A DNA stretch of 28,337 nt, taken from contig DASUKA010000066.1 of NCBI GenBank assembly GCA_036278935.1, positions 1 through 28,337 of the forward strand, given 5' to 3'. The translations under genes and the position numbers were made by a program. Source of the DNA: DASSNR01 sp036278935 (lineage in GTDB: Bacteria > Gemmatimonadota > Gemmatimonadetes > Gemmatimonadales > Gemmatimonadaceae). Positions 7,214 through 16,110 of this stretch are shown here, in pieces; the stretch's first letter is position 1, and each line of letters starts with the position of its first letter. Below the pieces are notes generated by a model. It searched no databases, had not been told where the DNA came from, and saw only the letters and a list, made by a program, of their open reading frames with translations.

Positions 7214-8222
7214 GGTCTACAGGATGATCGGATTTCACCACCCAGTCCAGTTGCAGTCGCACCCGGTCGTGCGGCGCCACGACGTTCATGCCGTAGGTCA
7301 TCCAGGTGGAGCGTGTGCTGGCGCCGCCGCCCACTTCATCGGCATTCTCATCCAGACGCTCCCACTTGAGCACCGGCTGGAGCCAGGAAAGCAGCGTGTA
7401 CGAGGCAAGCGTGTAGCCGCCGCTCCCCGTCGCCTCGCCGCCGTCCGCCGGGTGCCGGCGCTGGATGACCTCTCCCTCCACCACGGCACCGTGCGTCATG
7501 AGCCGCGCATCGTAGCCCCAGTGATGGTCGGCGCCCTGCCCCGCCCATTTGGCGGCCAGGGCAAGGTACGGGAGGGGAAGCACGGTCAGGCGCCCCATGG
7601 CCAGCTCCTGGCCGTCCGGGTTGCTGGTGGTGTTGGAGCCGCTCCCATTTGCGAGCGCGGCATCCAGAATGGCGTAGCGCGCGAGATGCAGCTGCCCCAT
7701 GACGCCGATGTCGCGCTTGATCCCGATGTCGTTCACCGCCTGCGAGCGCTGCACCGTCTCGAGATGCGAGTACGGGGTGAGATACTCGAGGCTGAACGGC
7801 ATCTTGAACTGACCCACGATGACCGAGGGGCGCAACGCGCGGATGCCGGCGTTGTCACTGGTTGGCGAATACTGCACGTAGGCGTCGCTGAACGCGAACC
7901 GTCCCACCGATGCGGCGCTGCCGCCGATGCCGCTGTTCGAGATGCCCCCCTGCACGCGCACCGCAATGGAGGGAAGTACGCGGTCCTGCATGGTGAGCCG
8001 GATGCGGCTGAGGGAGAAGGTGGTGGAGTCGCGCCGCCTGGTCTGCCGGCCGGCGATGTAGCCGCTCCACGCCGGCGTGACGGCGAGGTGTCCGAGGTTG
8101 AGCACAGGCGACGGTGCGAGCGGCACCTGGGCGTGGAGCGGCGCGGCGGCAGCGGCCGTACCGGCGAGCAGCAGCGCGCCGAGCCGAGCGCGGGCGCACG
8201 GCGGGATGGAGCGAATGTGCAC
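7173..8222 (-). CDS. OprP/OprO-like outer-membrane porin
   Basis: A 349-residue exported protein starting at GTG 8222, with a signal peptide ending at about residue 32 (PLHAQ). The mature chain has alternating beta-barrel character and segments typical of the phosphate-selective porin O/P superfamily: RIRLTMQDRVLPSIAVRVQGG, FSDAYVQYSP, GQFKMPFSLEYLTPYSHLETVQRSQ and the final VRLQLDWVVK. Porins of this superfamily (known) often pass anions. As the first gene of a molybdate/tungstate operon it probably lets the oxyanion across the outer membrane; this role is inferred from context. A perfect inverted repeat resembling a ModE operator begins 22 nt upstream. There is no ribosome site next to the GTG. 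Confidence 0.75.
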   Translation of the reverse strand: MHIRSIPPCARARLGALLLAGTAAAAAPLHAQVPLAPSPVLNLGHLAVTPAWSGYIAGRQTRRRDSTTFSLSRIRLTMQDRVLPSIAVRVQGGISNSGIGGSAASVGRFAFSDAYVQYSPTSDNAGIRALRPSVIVGQFKMPFSLEYLTPYSHLETVQRSQAVNDIGIKRDIGVMGQLHLARYAILDAALANGSGSNTTSNPDGQELAMGRLTVLPLPYLALAAKWAGQGADHHWGYDARLMTHGAVVEGEVIQRRHPADGGEATGSGGYTLASYTLLSWLQPVLKWERLDENADEVGGGASTRSTWMTYGMNVVAPHDRVRLQLDWVVKSDHPVDHANELLAQVLAIF

Positions 8223-8243
8223 GAGAACCGTGGTGAGCGATAA

Positions 8244-8269
8244 GCGTTATTACCGCCAAGGAATAACGC
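8244..8269. promoter_or_regulatory. Candidate ModE operator upstream of the Mo/W operon
   Basis: GCGTTATT (8244-8251) and AATAACGC (8262-8269) form a perfect 8-bp inverted repeat with a 10-bp spacer. The half site CGTTAT closely resembles the known ModE recognition half site (CGTTATAT, inverted partner ATATAACG). It lies just upstream of the first gene of an operon that itself encodes a ModE-type protein. The repeat is directly visible; its function is inferred. Confidence 0.7.
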
Positions 8270-8336
8270 CCAATATCGAGGCACGCACCGTACCGTGCAA
8301 GCGGCGCCGCGGAGCCCGCGCCCGCGCTGCGCCGGC

Positions 8337-9047
8337 TCAGGATCCGCCGTGCCGGTAGGGAAGCTCGGTGGTCACCCTGACGCCGTCGGCGTACACGACC
8401 GTCGCGCCTACATAGGCCACGCGCGGCGACACATCGAAGAGCGCCGTGTACGGCGCCTCGCGCACCGTCTGCGTGGTGAGCGCGCGGTGGCTGCTGTCCG
8501 CCACGAAGAACTGTACTTCCTCGAGTGTGCGCCCGTCCGCCGGGCGCGTCAGCCGCACGATCCCCTCGTCCGGATGCTCGATGTCGAGCTGCTCGGCGGC
8601 GCCATGCGAGGGACCCGGATTCACCTCGATGATGTGCGGGGTGATCCCCTGCGGCTCCGTCCCCTGCAACTCATCGCTCACTGGATAGGGGATGTAGTAG
8701 GGAACGTAGAAGGGGACGGCGAAGAAGACCGCCGGCCGCCGGCGGTGGGAGAAGGAGCAGAACCCGGTGACGAACGCGGCGCGCTGACAGCGCGGGAGAT
8801 TGGCGAAGCCGTGGCCCGGGAAGCGGGGGTTGGAGAAACCGTGGTGGCCGAATGGCGCCGTGTGATGGCGCGGACGCGCAGTCTGGATGCGCGGGAGGGA
8901 GCTGGACGGCGCGGCGACCGGCTGGCCGCGGATCACCACCGGGAGTTTGCCCGCACCGGGGTGCGCCTGCGCCGCGAGCGGCGCGGCGGCCGCGAGCGTC
9001 GCCAGGAACACGGCTGGTGACAGGAGCGCGAGCGAGGTATGCGGCAT
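8337..9047 (-). CDS. Secreted protein of unknown function
   Basis: I do not recognise this 236-residue protein. ATG 9047 is chosen because a strong GGAGGAGGG ribosome site precedes it and the reading then opens with a clear signal peptide ending in LAAQ at about residue 27. The mature N-terminal third is rich in His, Phe, Pro and Arg (HHTAPFGHHGFSNPRFPGHGF) and holds two Cys (RCQRAAFVTGFCSF). A hydrophobic aromatic stretch follows (AVFFAVPFYVPYYIPYPVSD), possibly a membrane-associating segment. The last ~100 residues look like a small beta-rich domain (EEVQFFVADSSHRALTTQ, TALFDVSPRVAYVGATVVYADG). It is monocistronic, with its 3' end 68 nt from the metal operon's candidate operator, and is divergent from the ABC exporter genes. 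Confidence 0.6.
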   Translation of the reverse strand: MPHTSLALLSPAVFLATLAAAAPLAAQAHPGAGKLPVVIRGQPVAAPSSSLPRIQTARPRHHTAPFGHHGFSNPRFPGHGFANLPRCQRAAFVTGFCSFSHRRRPAVFFAVPFYVPYYIPYPVSDELQGTEPQGITPHIIEVNPGPSHGAAEQLDIEHPDEGIVRLTRPADGRTLEEVQFFVADSSHRALTTQTVREAPYTALFDVSPRVAYVGATVVYADGVRVTTELPYRHGGS

Positions 9048-9114
9048 GGCGGTCCCTCCTCCTTCTTCGCCGCGGGATTGCGGGCGCGAGTGCAGCTGGC
9101 ACCGGCGCGGCGGA

Positions 9115-9153
9115 TTCATTCAGGTATGCCTTATTAAAGTATACCCGAGTGAA
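9115..9153. promoter_or_regulatory. AT-rich inverted repeat, possible operator
   Basis: TTCATTCAGGTAT (9115-9127) pairs with ATACCCGAGTGAA (9141-9153) at 11 of 13 positions around a 13-bp AT-rich spacer. It is the lowest-GC spot of the intergenic region and sits 68 nt before the secreted-protein start. Its form fits a dimeric regulator site or overlapping divergent promoters. No regulator gene is adjacent. Confidence 0.45.
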
Positions 9154-9175
9154 CGTCGGGCGCTCCCCCTCGGTC

Positions 9176-9208
9176 GTTCTCCGCGCCCTCCGTGTCTCCG
9201 TGGTGTAA
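9176..9208 (-). repeat. Short CACGGAGA-type tandem repeat, possible dispersed element
   Basis: On the minus strand the sequence reads through CCACGGAGACACGGAG, then GGCGCGGAG: three imperfect CACGGAG units with 8-9 bp period. I know similar short runs from intergenic regions of many environmental bacterial genomes, usually non-coding. Only one copy is visible here, so its dispersed nature is inferred. Confidence 0.45.
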
Positions 9209-9363
9209 TCAGCGGTGCATCCCCACCGAGCGGCCACTATTGCGCCCCCGCCCCCACCGCGCGACTTTACGTGACGCGCGTCTCAGCCGTCTGTCATCGC
9301 CTGCCAGCGCGAGGCCCTCCCGGTGCGCCCCCACCCTTCGCACGCCCACCCGAGCCCATAGTC

Positions 9364-10324
<961 letters not shown>

Positions 10325-10332
<8 letters not shown>

Positions 10333-11611
10333 ATTCTGGACGGTAGCCAAGCGCGAGTACCTGGAGCGGGTGCGCACCAAGTGGTTCCTCATCACCACCA
10401 TTCTGGCGCCGCTCCTCTTTGGCGGCATCGTGCTGCTGCCCGTCTGGTTCAACACGCGGGGTCGTCCATCCGCCGACGTCTCGCGCATCCTAGTGCTGGA
10501 TGCTTCGCACTCCGGCCTTGGCCAGCGGATCGCGAAGGAGCTGAACGGCGGGCTGTTCGGAGACACGTCGCTCACACACCTGGTGGCGGTGGCGCCGGGC
10601 GCGCTGGCCAGGGCGGAGAGCACGGCCACACAGGAGGTGATGCACAACAGCGTCGAGGGCTACCTGGCCATCGGCCCCGACGTGCTCACCTCGCTGCACA
10701 TGCAGTACGCCGGCCGTAATGCCAGCTCCGCCGTGGACATGGATGCGCTGGAGCGCACGGTGCGGAACCAGCTGATGGCGCTGCGGCTGGAGCGGGCGGG
10801 TGTGGAGCGCAGCCAGGCCGCGGCGCTCAGCACGCTGAAGCTCACGCTGGACGCGGACCGCATCACCGACAAGGGCCGCGGCGGCTCGGGGACGGTCAAC
10901 AGCATCTTCGCGTTCATCGTGGCGTTCGTGCTTTACATCGCGATCTTCCTGTACGGGCAGAACGTGCTGCGCGGCGTGGTGGAGGAGAAGCAGAGCCACG
11001 TGGCCGAGGTGGTGGTGTCGAGCATCTCGGCCACGAAGCTACTCTGGGGGAAGGTGATCGGGGTAGGCGCCGTGGGGCTCACGCAGCTGCTCATCTCCGT
11101 GGCGGCGTCGATGCTGATCGTGAACGCGCGGCGCCCCATACTTCATGCGCTCGGCCTGCCGCAGCTCCCCTTCGAGCTGCCGCACCTGGGGCTGGGCGCG
11201 GCGGTGCTGCTCATCGTCTTCTTTCTGCTCGGCTACCTGTTCTACTCGGCGCTCTTTGCCGCGGTGGGGGCCATGGTGAACACCGAGCACGAGGCGCAGC
11301 AGGTGCAGCTGCCGGTGGCGATGCTGCTGGTGATGAGCGCGGTGTTCATCCAGCCGGTGATGATGGCGCCGGAGAGCGCGCTGGCGCGCTTTCTCTCGGT
11401 GTTCCCCTTCTCGTCGCCGATCATGATGCCGCTGCGGCTGAGCCTGCTCTCGCTGCCGACGTTTGACATCGTGCTCTCGCTCCTCGCGCTCGTGGCGGGG
11501 TGCTACATCGCGGTGGGGATTGCGGCGAAGATCTACCGGACGGGGCTGTTGATGTACGGGAAGCGGCCCACGCTGCGGGAGGTGGTGCGGTGGGTGAGGG
11601 CGGCGGAGTAG
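10325..11611 (+). CDS. ABC-2 family exporter permease (NatB/YhaP-like)
   Basis: A 428-residue membrane protein with the NatB-type layout: a short cytoplasmic N-terminus (KFWTVAKREYLERVRTKWF), TM1 at about 20-40, a large external domain (about 45-190), then about five further TM helices (from about 197 to 405). VVEEKQSHVAEVVVSSISATKLLWGKVIGVGAVGLTQ is the conserved cytoplasmic segment that couples to the ATPase in ABC-2 permeases. The start ATG 10325 lies inside the end of the ATPase gene. The 3' end is convergent with the GT-C-like membrane gene, with a 30-bp gap and no obvious terminator hairpin. Confidence 0.83.
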
Positions 11612-11641
11612 ATGGAAACGCCGGACTTGCTGCGCGTCCGC

Positions 11642-13339
11642 TCAATGCCGCCCCAGCGCGTCCTCCCTCGCACACGCCTCGGCCCGCGTGAGCACTGCCG
11701 CCCGCGCCGGCAGGGGCCCGTCCCCCGCCCCCTTCCACCACTCATCCCTTACCCATAGCGCCGCCGCGATCGACGGCCGGCTCTCGCTATCCGATGCATC
11801 TGCCCGCTGCGCGGTGCTGTCCGCCTGATCCAACTTGGTATTCGTTACTGCCACGCGTGTCCACCCGCTGGCCGTATCCAGAATGGGCGCCGCTCCATGG
11901 CGCAGCCGGAGCATCGCTACGTCCGCCGACGCCCACGGGCCGTATGCTGGCCGCTGCAGATCGAGGTAGCTGTATGTTTCCGGCTTCGCCACAGAGTCGG
12001 GGAAGATCGTGCGCCCGTCCACGGACTCCGAATAGTCTGGCAGCCGCCACGTGAGATAGCTGCCGAAGTTGAACCAGGTGAACACCCGGCCGTGTGCTGT
12101 CGGCCTCGTGTGACAGTCGAGCCACGACGCCAGCAAATCCTGATCGCTCCCCGGTATCAGTGCCACCTGGCGGGTGTTGGGCCAACCGGCGTCGCTCGCC
12201 GACGTGAGAAAGGGCCTCGCTTCCAGCAGCGCCGGCGCGGCAGCGAACACACACACGAGCGCCATGTCAATCTTTCGAATGAGCGGCGTGGACGGCTCGG
12301 GAAGCCGCCCCACCACGTACCCGACCAGCGGCAGTGCAAGAAGCCACCAGACCAGCAGCGCGCGCAACACCACGCCAAAGCCCACCAGGCCGACGAACCA
12401 CAGTGCTCCAAAGCCAACGCATTGCCGCACCGAAAGCCGGCTCGGCGCGAGCCAGGGCAGGAGCGCCAGAAGCGCGGCCACAGCGAACAACTTCAACTGC
12501 GCCAGGTTTGCGCTCGCCACCCAGCCCGCCTTGAACTCCTGAATGGGCGACGGCAGCACGAGCAGTGCGTTGTAGCCGAGGTTCAGGTGCAGCACCTGTG
12601 GCCACACGAGCACGTATGGGCTGAGCAGCCATCCGATCATCGTTCCGAGCACCAACGCCAGCACCCGGCGCGGACGCCAGCCAGTTTCGGTGAACAGGAG
12701 CACCCACGGCGCTGCAGTGAGGAAGAACAGCAAATGCGAGTTGGCGGCTAGTGCGGACGCCGCCACCAGTGCGGCCACCGCCCAGCGAACGCGAGGGGCA
12801 CGCAGAATAGCGTACGCCGCGGCCCACGCGACGGGCACAGCGATCAACAGTGTGCTCTGCGGTCTGAGCATTGGCACGATCTTGAACGCGACGACCACGG
12901 TCAGGAGCGCGACAACCAGCGTGGTCCACGGGCGCCACCCGACCACCCGGCCGAGTGGCAGCATCACGGCCGCACAGGCCACGATGAAGACGCCCCACAA
13001 CACACGCAGCCCCCACGAGCCCGCGATCACCCCGACCCAGTAATAGAGGAGATCCATCGCCCAGGAGTACGCATAGAACGGAGCCCCCGCGCGCGTCCAG
13101 GCGAACGGCTCGTGGAACGGTACGGCGTGGTGCCGCACGATCCACTCCCCGAGGGCCAGATGCATTGGCAGATCGGGGTCCGCCAATGGCGCGAGCGCGC
13201 CACCGGCCATGAGCAGGAGTGCGAGAACAACCAGAACGAGCCGCCACCGCTCGCCCAGAGTCTGGCGCCAGGCGAGATCTCGGCCACGCGGCACGGAAGG
13301 CGAGAGCGTTGCTATGTCTTCCTGAATCGCTAGTCCCAC
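11642..13339 (-). CDS. Polytopic GT-C-like membrane protein
   Basis: A 565-residue protein with about ten or more TM helices between residues ~35 and ~400, and a soluble C-terminal domain. The first external loop, DPDLPMHLALGEWIVRHHAV followed by PFHEPFAWT, has the DxD-like acidic pattern common in GT-C-type glycosyltransferases and related membrane proteins. The C-terminal block FTWFNFGSYLTWRLPDYSESVDGRTIFPD resembles the 'GGYLIWRLP..FIDGR' block seen in uncharacterised members of that superfamily. GTG 13339 is chosen: it lies 7 nt after the ATP-grasp stop, has AAGGG upstream, and avoids a long overlap. It is third in a tight unit with the decarboxylase and ATP-grasp genes. Enzymatic activity is not proven by sequence. 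Confidence 0.65.
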   Translation of the reverse strand: MGLAIQEDIATLSPSVPRGRDLAWRQTLGERWRLVLVVLALLLMAGGALAPLADPDLPMHLALGEWIVRHHAVPFHEPFAWTRAGAPFYAYSWAMDLLYYWVGVIAGSWGLRVLWGVFIVACAAVMLPLGRVVGWRPWTTLVVALLTVVVAFKIVPMLRPQSTLLIAVPVAWAAAYAILRAPRVRWAVAALVAASALAANSHLLFFLTAAPWVLLFTETGWRPRRVLALVLGTMIGWLLSPYVLVWPQVLHLNLGYNALLVLPSPIQEFKAGWVASANLAQLKLFAVAALLALLPWLAPSRLSVRQCVGFGALWFVGLVGFGVVLRALLVWWLLALPLVGYVVGRLPEPSTPLIRKIDMALVCVFAAAPALLEARPFLTSASDAGWPNTRQVALIPGSDQDLLASWLDCHTRPTAHGRVFTWFNFGSYLTWRLPDYSESVDGRTIFPDSVAKPETYSYLDLQRPAYGPWASADVAMLRLRHGAAPILDTASGWTRVAVTNTKLDQADSTAQRADASDSESRPSIAAALWVRDEWWKGAGDGPLPARAAVLTRAEACAREDALGRH

Positions 13340-13346
13340 AGCTCGG

Positions 13347-14477
13347 CTACCCTTCGTACTTCGCGTCAGCCAGATACCGCTCGAACCGCTCATCCAGCAG
13401 CCCCGCGCCCGTGGCGATCTGCGGCAGGTTGAAATCACCACCCACGTTCGCCTCGATCAGCACCGGACCTTCCTGGCACACTGCCACGTCCCACGCCTGC
13501 AGTGTGAGGCCGTACAGCACGGTGGCCGCCCGTAGACAGAGCGCCTTCACCTGCTCCCAGTGCGGCATCACGAAGCCCACCATGGCGGTGCCGGTGTCCG
13601 GGTGCCGCTCCATCTTCACCTGCGCCGGGCCGGTGCCTGTCACCACGCGCACCACCGTGCCCGTGTTCGTGTCGATGCCGGCGAGCAGGTTGCCCGGCCG
13701 CCAGAAGTTGTCGCTCGCGTTGGCACCCGCGGGAATCTTCCAGACCGCGCGGTACAGTTCGGGGCCGTCGCTCCCCACCATCACCACCACGCGCATGGTA
13801 GCCAGGCGGTCGCCGCAGATGTCCGCAATGCGCTCGTGCGGATGCTTCACCTCCTGGAACAGGTACCCGCGCGAAGCGTAGGGATCGAGCGCATCGGCAA
13901 ACTCCTCCACGGAGCAACGCACGCCGGAGTACGTGACCAGTTCGCCAGATGCGGGGTCGCGGCCCTCCACTCGCGCCGACCCCACGCTGTACATGCCGTC
14001 GAACGGCTTGGAGAAGAACGGACACTCGGCGCCCTCGCGCAGGTACGCGGCCAGCTCCGCCTTCGTGCGCAACGATGTGGCGTCACAAAGGGTGCGGTAC
14101 GGATGGTAGGTGGCGCGGATGCTCGGCACCGGCAGATCATGCTCGCGCATGAGGGCGTGGAAAACGAGCTTGTCGTGCGCCGTGCTCACCCACTCCGCGT
14201 TGGTGCACCGCTGGAGAATCCGGTCTTGCGCCGCTTTGCCGATAAAGCGTGCCTTGGCGGCCTTGCTGAAGCACGCATCATCGTAGAGTCGGTAGCTGAA
14301 GTACTCCTGCGCCGTCAGCTTCCCCATTCCGTGGCCGAGCCGCCAGATCTCCAGCACCTGCTCCACCAGCGATTTTCCGCCGCTGGATGCGTGGCGCAAG
14401 CCGTCCATCAGGTCGATGGGGGCGTCGGCCTTTTCGTGATCGAGTATCGCTAGGCGCTGCACGGGAGTCCCGTCCAT
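13347..14477 (-). CDS. ATP-grasp ligase, sugar-transfer-associated type
   Basis: A 376-residue soluble protein of the ATP-grasp superfamily. Residues ~60-120 (YFSYRLYDDACFSKAAKARFIG..., DKLVFHALMREHDLPVPSI) are the pre-ATP-grasp region. PFFSKPFDGMYSVGS (~153-167) holds the ATP-binding Lys and the glycine-rich loop, YLFQEVKHP (~205-213) the hinge Glu, and VLIEANVGGDFNLPQ (~339-353) the metal-binding Glu and Asn. The pattern fits the 'sugar-transfer associated ATP-grasp' group. ATP-grasp enzymes (known) join a carboxylate to an amine or thiol through an acyl phosphate. ATG 14477 is chosen over GTG 14480 because GAGGTG sits at better spacing from it. It starts 8 nt after the decarboxylase stop. 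Confidence 0.78.
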   Translation of the reverse strand: MDGTPVQRLAILDHEKADAPIDLMDGLRHASSGGKSLVEQVLEIWRLGHGMGKLTAQEYFSYRLYDDACFSKAAKARFIGKAAQDRILQRCTNAEWVSTAHDKLVFHALMREHDLPVPSIRATYHPYRTLCDATSLRTKAELAAYLREGAECPFFSKPFDGMYSVGSARVEGRDPASGELVTYSGVRCSVEEFADALDPYASRGYLFQEVKHPHERIADICGDRLATMRVVVMVGSDGPELYRAVWKIPAGANASDNFWRPGNLLAGIDTNTGTVVRVVTGTGPAQVKMERHPDTGTAMVGFVMPHWEQVKALCLRAATVLYGLTLQAWDVAVCQEGPVLIEANVGGDFNLPQIATGAGLLDERFERYLADAKYEG

Positions 14478-14485
14478 CACTCACC

Positions 14486-16033
14486 TCATGATTCGTTCAC
14501 ACTCACCAGCGTCGCACGCGCGCCGGCCTCACGCACCGCCTGCACCAGCAAATCGAGATCGGCGTAGCGGGTGCGATGGTTGGTGATGTTCACCCGGATG
14601 GTCAGGTCACCGCCCAGCCGCGCCGTGGATGGCGCAGCGATGCCGTGCTCGTGCAGGAAGTAGACGATTTCCTGATTGATCCGATTCAGCTCGCCACGCC
14701 CCAGCCCCGGCTGCGTATAGCGGAAGCAGACGATGTTGAGCGACACCGGCGCCTTGAGCTCCAGATCGCCCGCATGCTCCACGCGCTGCGCGAGGTAGCG
14801 CGCCTGCGCGCAGTTGCGCGTGATGTTGGCGCCCAGCTTGTCCAGCCCGTGCTCCTGGATGGTGAACCACACCTTGAGCGCGGCAAAGCCGCGCGAGAGA
14901 TCGGGGCCGAACTCGCAGAACCAGGGCGCGCCTCCCGCCAGCCCGCGGTCGTGCCGCTCCAGATAGCTCTGCTCGGCGGTGAAAGCGCGGTGGTGCAGCG
15001 CGCCATCGCGCACCAGCACGCACCCCACCGCGTACGGCGCGTGCAACCACTTGTGAAAGTCGAAGGCCAGCGAATCCGCCCGCTCGATGCCGCGCAGCAG
15101 CTGGCGATGCTCCTCGCTCAGCATCGCCATCGCGCCGAAGGCGCCATCTACATGGTACCAGAGCCCCTCGGCGGCGCACACATCCGCCACGGCGCCCAGG
15201 TCGTCCACCGCGCCCGTGTTCACCGTGCCGGCGCTGCCTACCACGCAGAAGGGCACCAGGCCGCGCGCGCGGTCGGCGGCAATCGCACGTTGCAGCGCCT
15301 GGACGCTCATCCGGAAGTCCGGCCCCACCGGCACCACGTGCAGCGCGCGCGCACCCAGCCCCAATAGCTCAAGCGCCTTGCGCACGGACACATGCCCCTC
15401 CCTGGACGCGTACACCACGTACCGCCCACCTGTAACCCCGTTGGCTCGCACGTCCTCGCCGCACCGGTTGTTCCGCGCTACGCTCAGCGCCACCAGGTTG
15501 GCCATGGAGGTGCCAGTCACCAGCACGCCGCCCGCCTCGGGCGGAAAACCGAAGATCTCCTTGCACCAGCCAAGCAGTTGGCGCTCCACATAGACCGGCG
15601 CGTGCTCGCGGCCGCCAAGGTTGCAGTTGAGGGTGGCGGCCACCATCTCGGCAAGCACTCCGCCTGCTGTCCCAGTGCCATGCACCCAGCCGAGGAATCG
15701 GGGATGGATGTTCCCCGTGGGGTACGGGACGATGAGCTGCTGGATGGCACGCCAGACGTCCTCCACCGGCTGCGGCTGGCGTGGAGCCGGCGCGCGGAGC
15801 CGCTCCTTGACGTCCTGGGGCACGGGCGTCCACACTGGGCGCTCATCGACCGTGCGGAGAAGCTCCAGCAACTCGTCGAGCATCCGGTGCCCTACATCGC
15901 GGTAGTGATCCCAATCGGCGGGATCGAGCGCGACACCGGCGCTGCTGGCATCAAGGGCATCCGCCGCGTCAGTGATGGCACGTGCGTCAGTCGCGGAAGC
16001 GGAAGTGGCATCGGGGGAATCGTGATCAGGCAT
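14486..16033 (-). CDS. PLP-dependent group II amino acid decarboxylase
   Basis: A 515-residue cytoplasmic enzyme of the aromatic-amino-acid/glutamate/histidine decarboxylase fold. Landmarks are HPRFLGWVHGTGTAGGVLAE (~110-129), GGVLVTGTSMANLVAL (~168-183), the ring-stacking His in SREGHVSVRKA (~214), GSAGTVNTGAVDDL (~266-279), the PLP-nitrogen Asp in YHVDGAFGA (~296) and the Schiff-base Lys in FDFHKWLHAPY (~328). All key residues are present, so it should be active; the substrate is unknown. ATG 16033 is chosen; GTG 16078 would add 15 residues and has no better ribosome site. The Ala/Asp/Ser-rich first ~40 residues are extra to the family. It leads a three-gene unit with an ATP-grasp ligase, to which it may supply an amine (inference). 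Confidence 0.88.
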   Translation of the reverse strand: MPDHDSPDATSASATDARAITDAADALDASSAGVALDPADWDHYRDVGHRMLDELLELLRTVDERPVWTPVPQDVKERLRAPAPRQPQPVEDVWRAIQQLIVPYPTGNIHPRFLGWVHGTGTAGGVLAEMVAATLNCNLGGREHAPVYVERQLLGWCKEIFGFPPEAGGVLVTGTSMANLVALSVARNNRCGEDVRANGVTGGRYVVYASREGHVSVRKALELLGLGARALHVVPVGPDFRMSVQALQRAIAADRARGLVPFCVVGSAGTVNTGAVDDLGAVADVCAAEGLWYHVDGAFGAMAMLSEEHRQLLRGIERADSLAFDFHKWLHAPYAVGCVLVRDGALHHRAFTAEQSYLERHDRGLAGGAPWFCEFGPDLSRGFAALKVWFTIQEHGLDKLGANITRNCAQARYLAQRVEHAGDLELKAPVSLNIVCFRYTQPGLGRGELNRINQEIVYFLHEHGIAAPSTARLGGDLTIRVNITNHRTRYADLDLLVQAVREAGARATLVSVNES

Positions 16034-16110
16034 GAGCGCTGTGGTTGCGGAGTGTAAGACGACGCACCCGTACAGCACGCCAATTCACACGCCCTCGTGA
16101 AAGGAGGTCG

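Larger units (their letters stand above)
9048..9363. other. 316-bp divergent intergenic region
   Basis: This region separates the secreted-protein gene (minus) from the ABC exporter genes (plus). It holds the ribosome site of the former, an AT-rich inverted repeat at 9115-9153 and a short CACGGAG-type repeat near 9176-9208. The stretch 9210-9363 is C-rich; no ribosome site stands out before ATG 9364. No convincing RNA gene was seen. Confidence 0.6.

Noticed and set aside
8887..9363. 5' extension of the NatA-like ATPase frame
   Set aside because: Open only through base composition and crossing the IR and repeat region; the ATPase domain begins right after ATG 9364.
11612..11641. Possible terminator between the convergent permease and GT-C-like genes
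   Set aside because: The 30-bp gap has no hairpin with a T-run on either strand.
16099..16109. Strong ribosome-site-like GAAAGGAGGTC on the plus strand
   Set aside because: No plus-strand start codon at suitable spacing and no plausible plus-strand gene; it lies in the gap between two minus-strand genes.
16034..16110. Possible hairpin TTCAC...GTGAA between the pseudokinase and decarboxylase genes
   Set aside because: Stem of only five base pairs with an eight-base loop; too weak to call a terminator.
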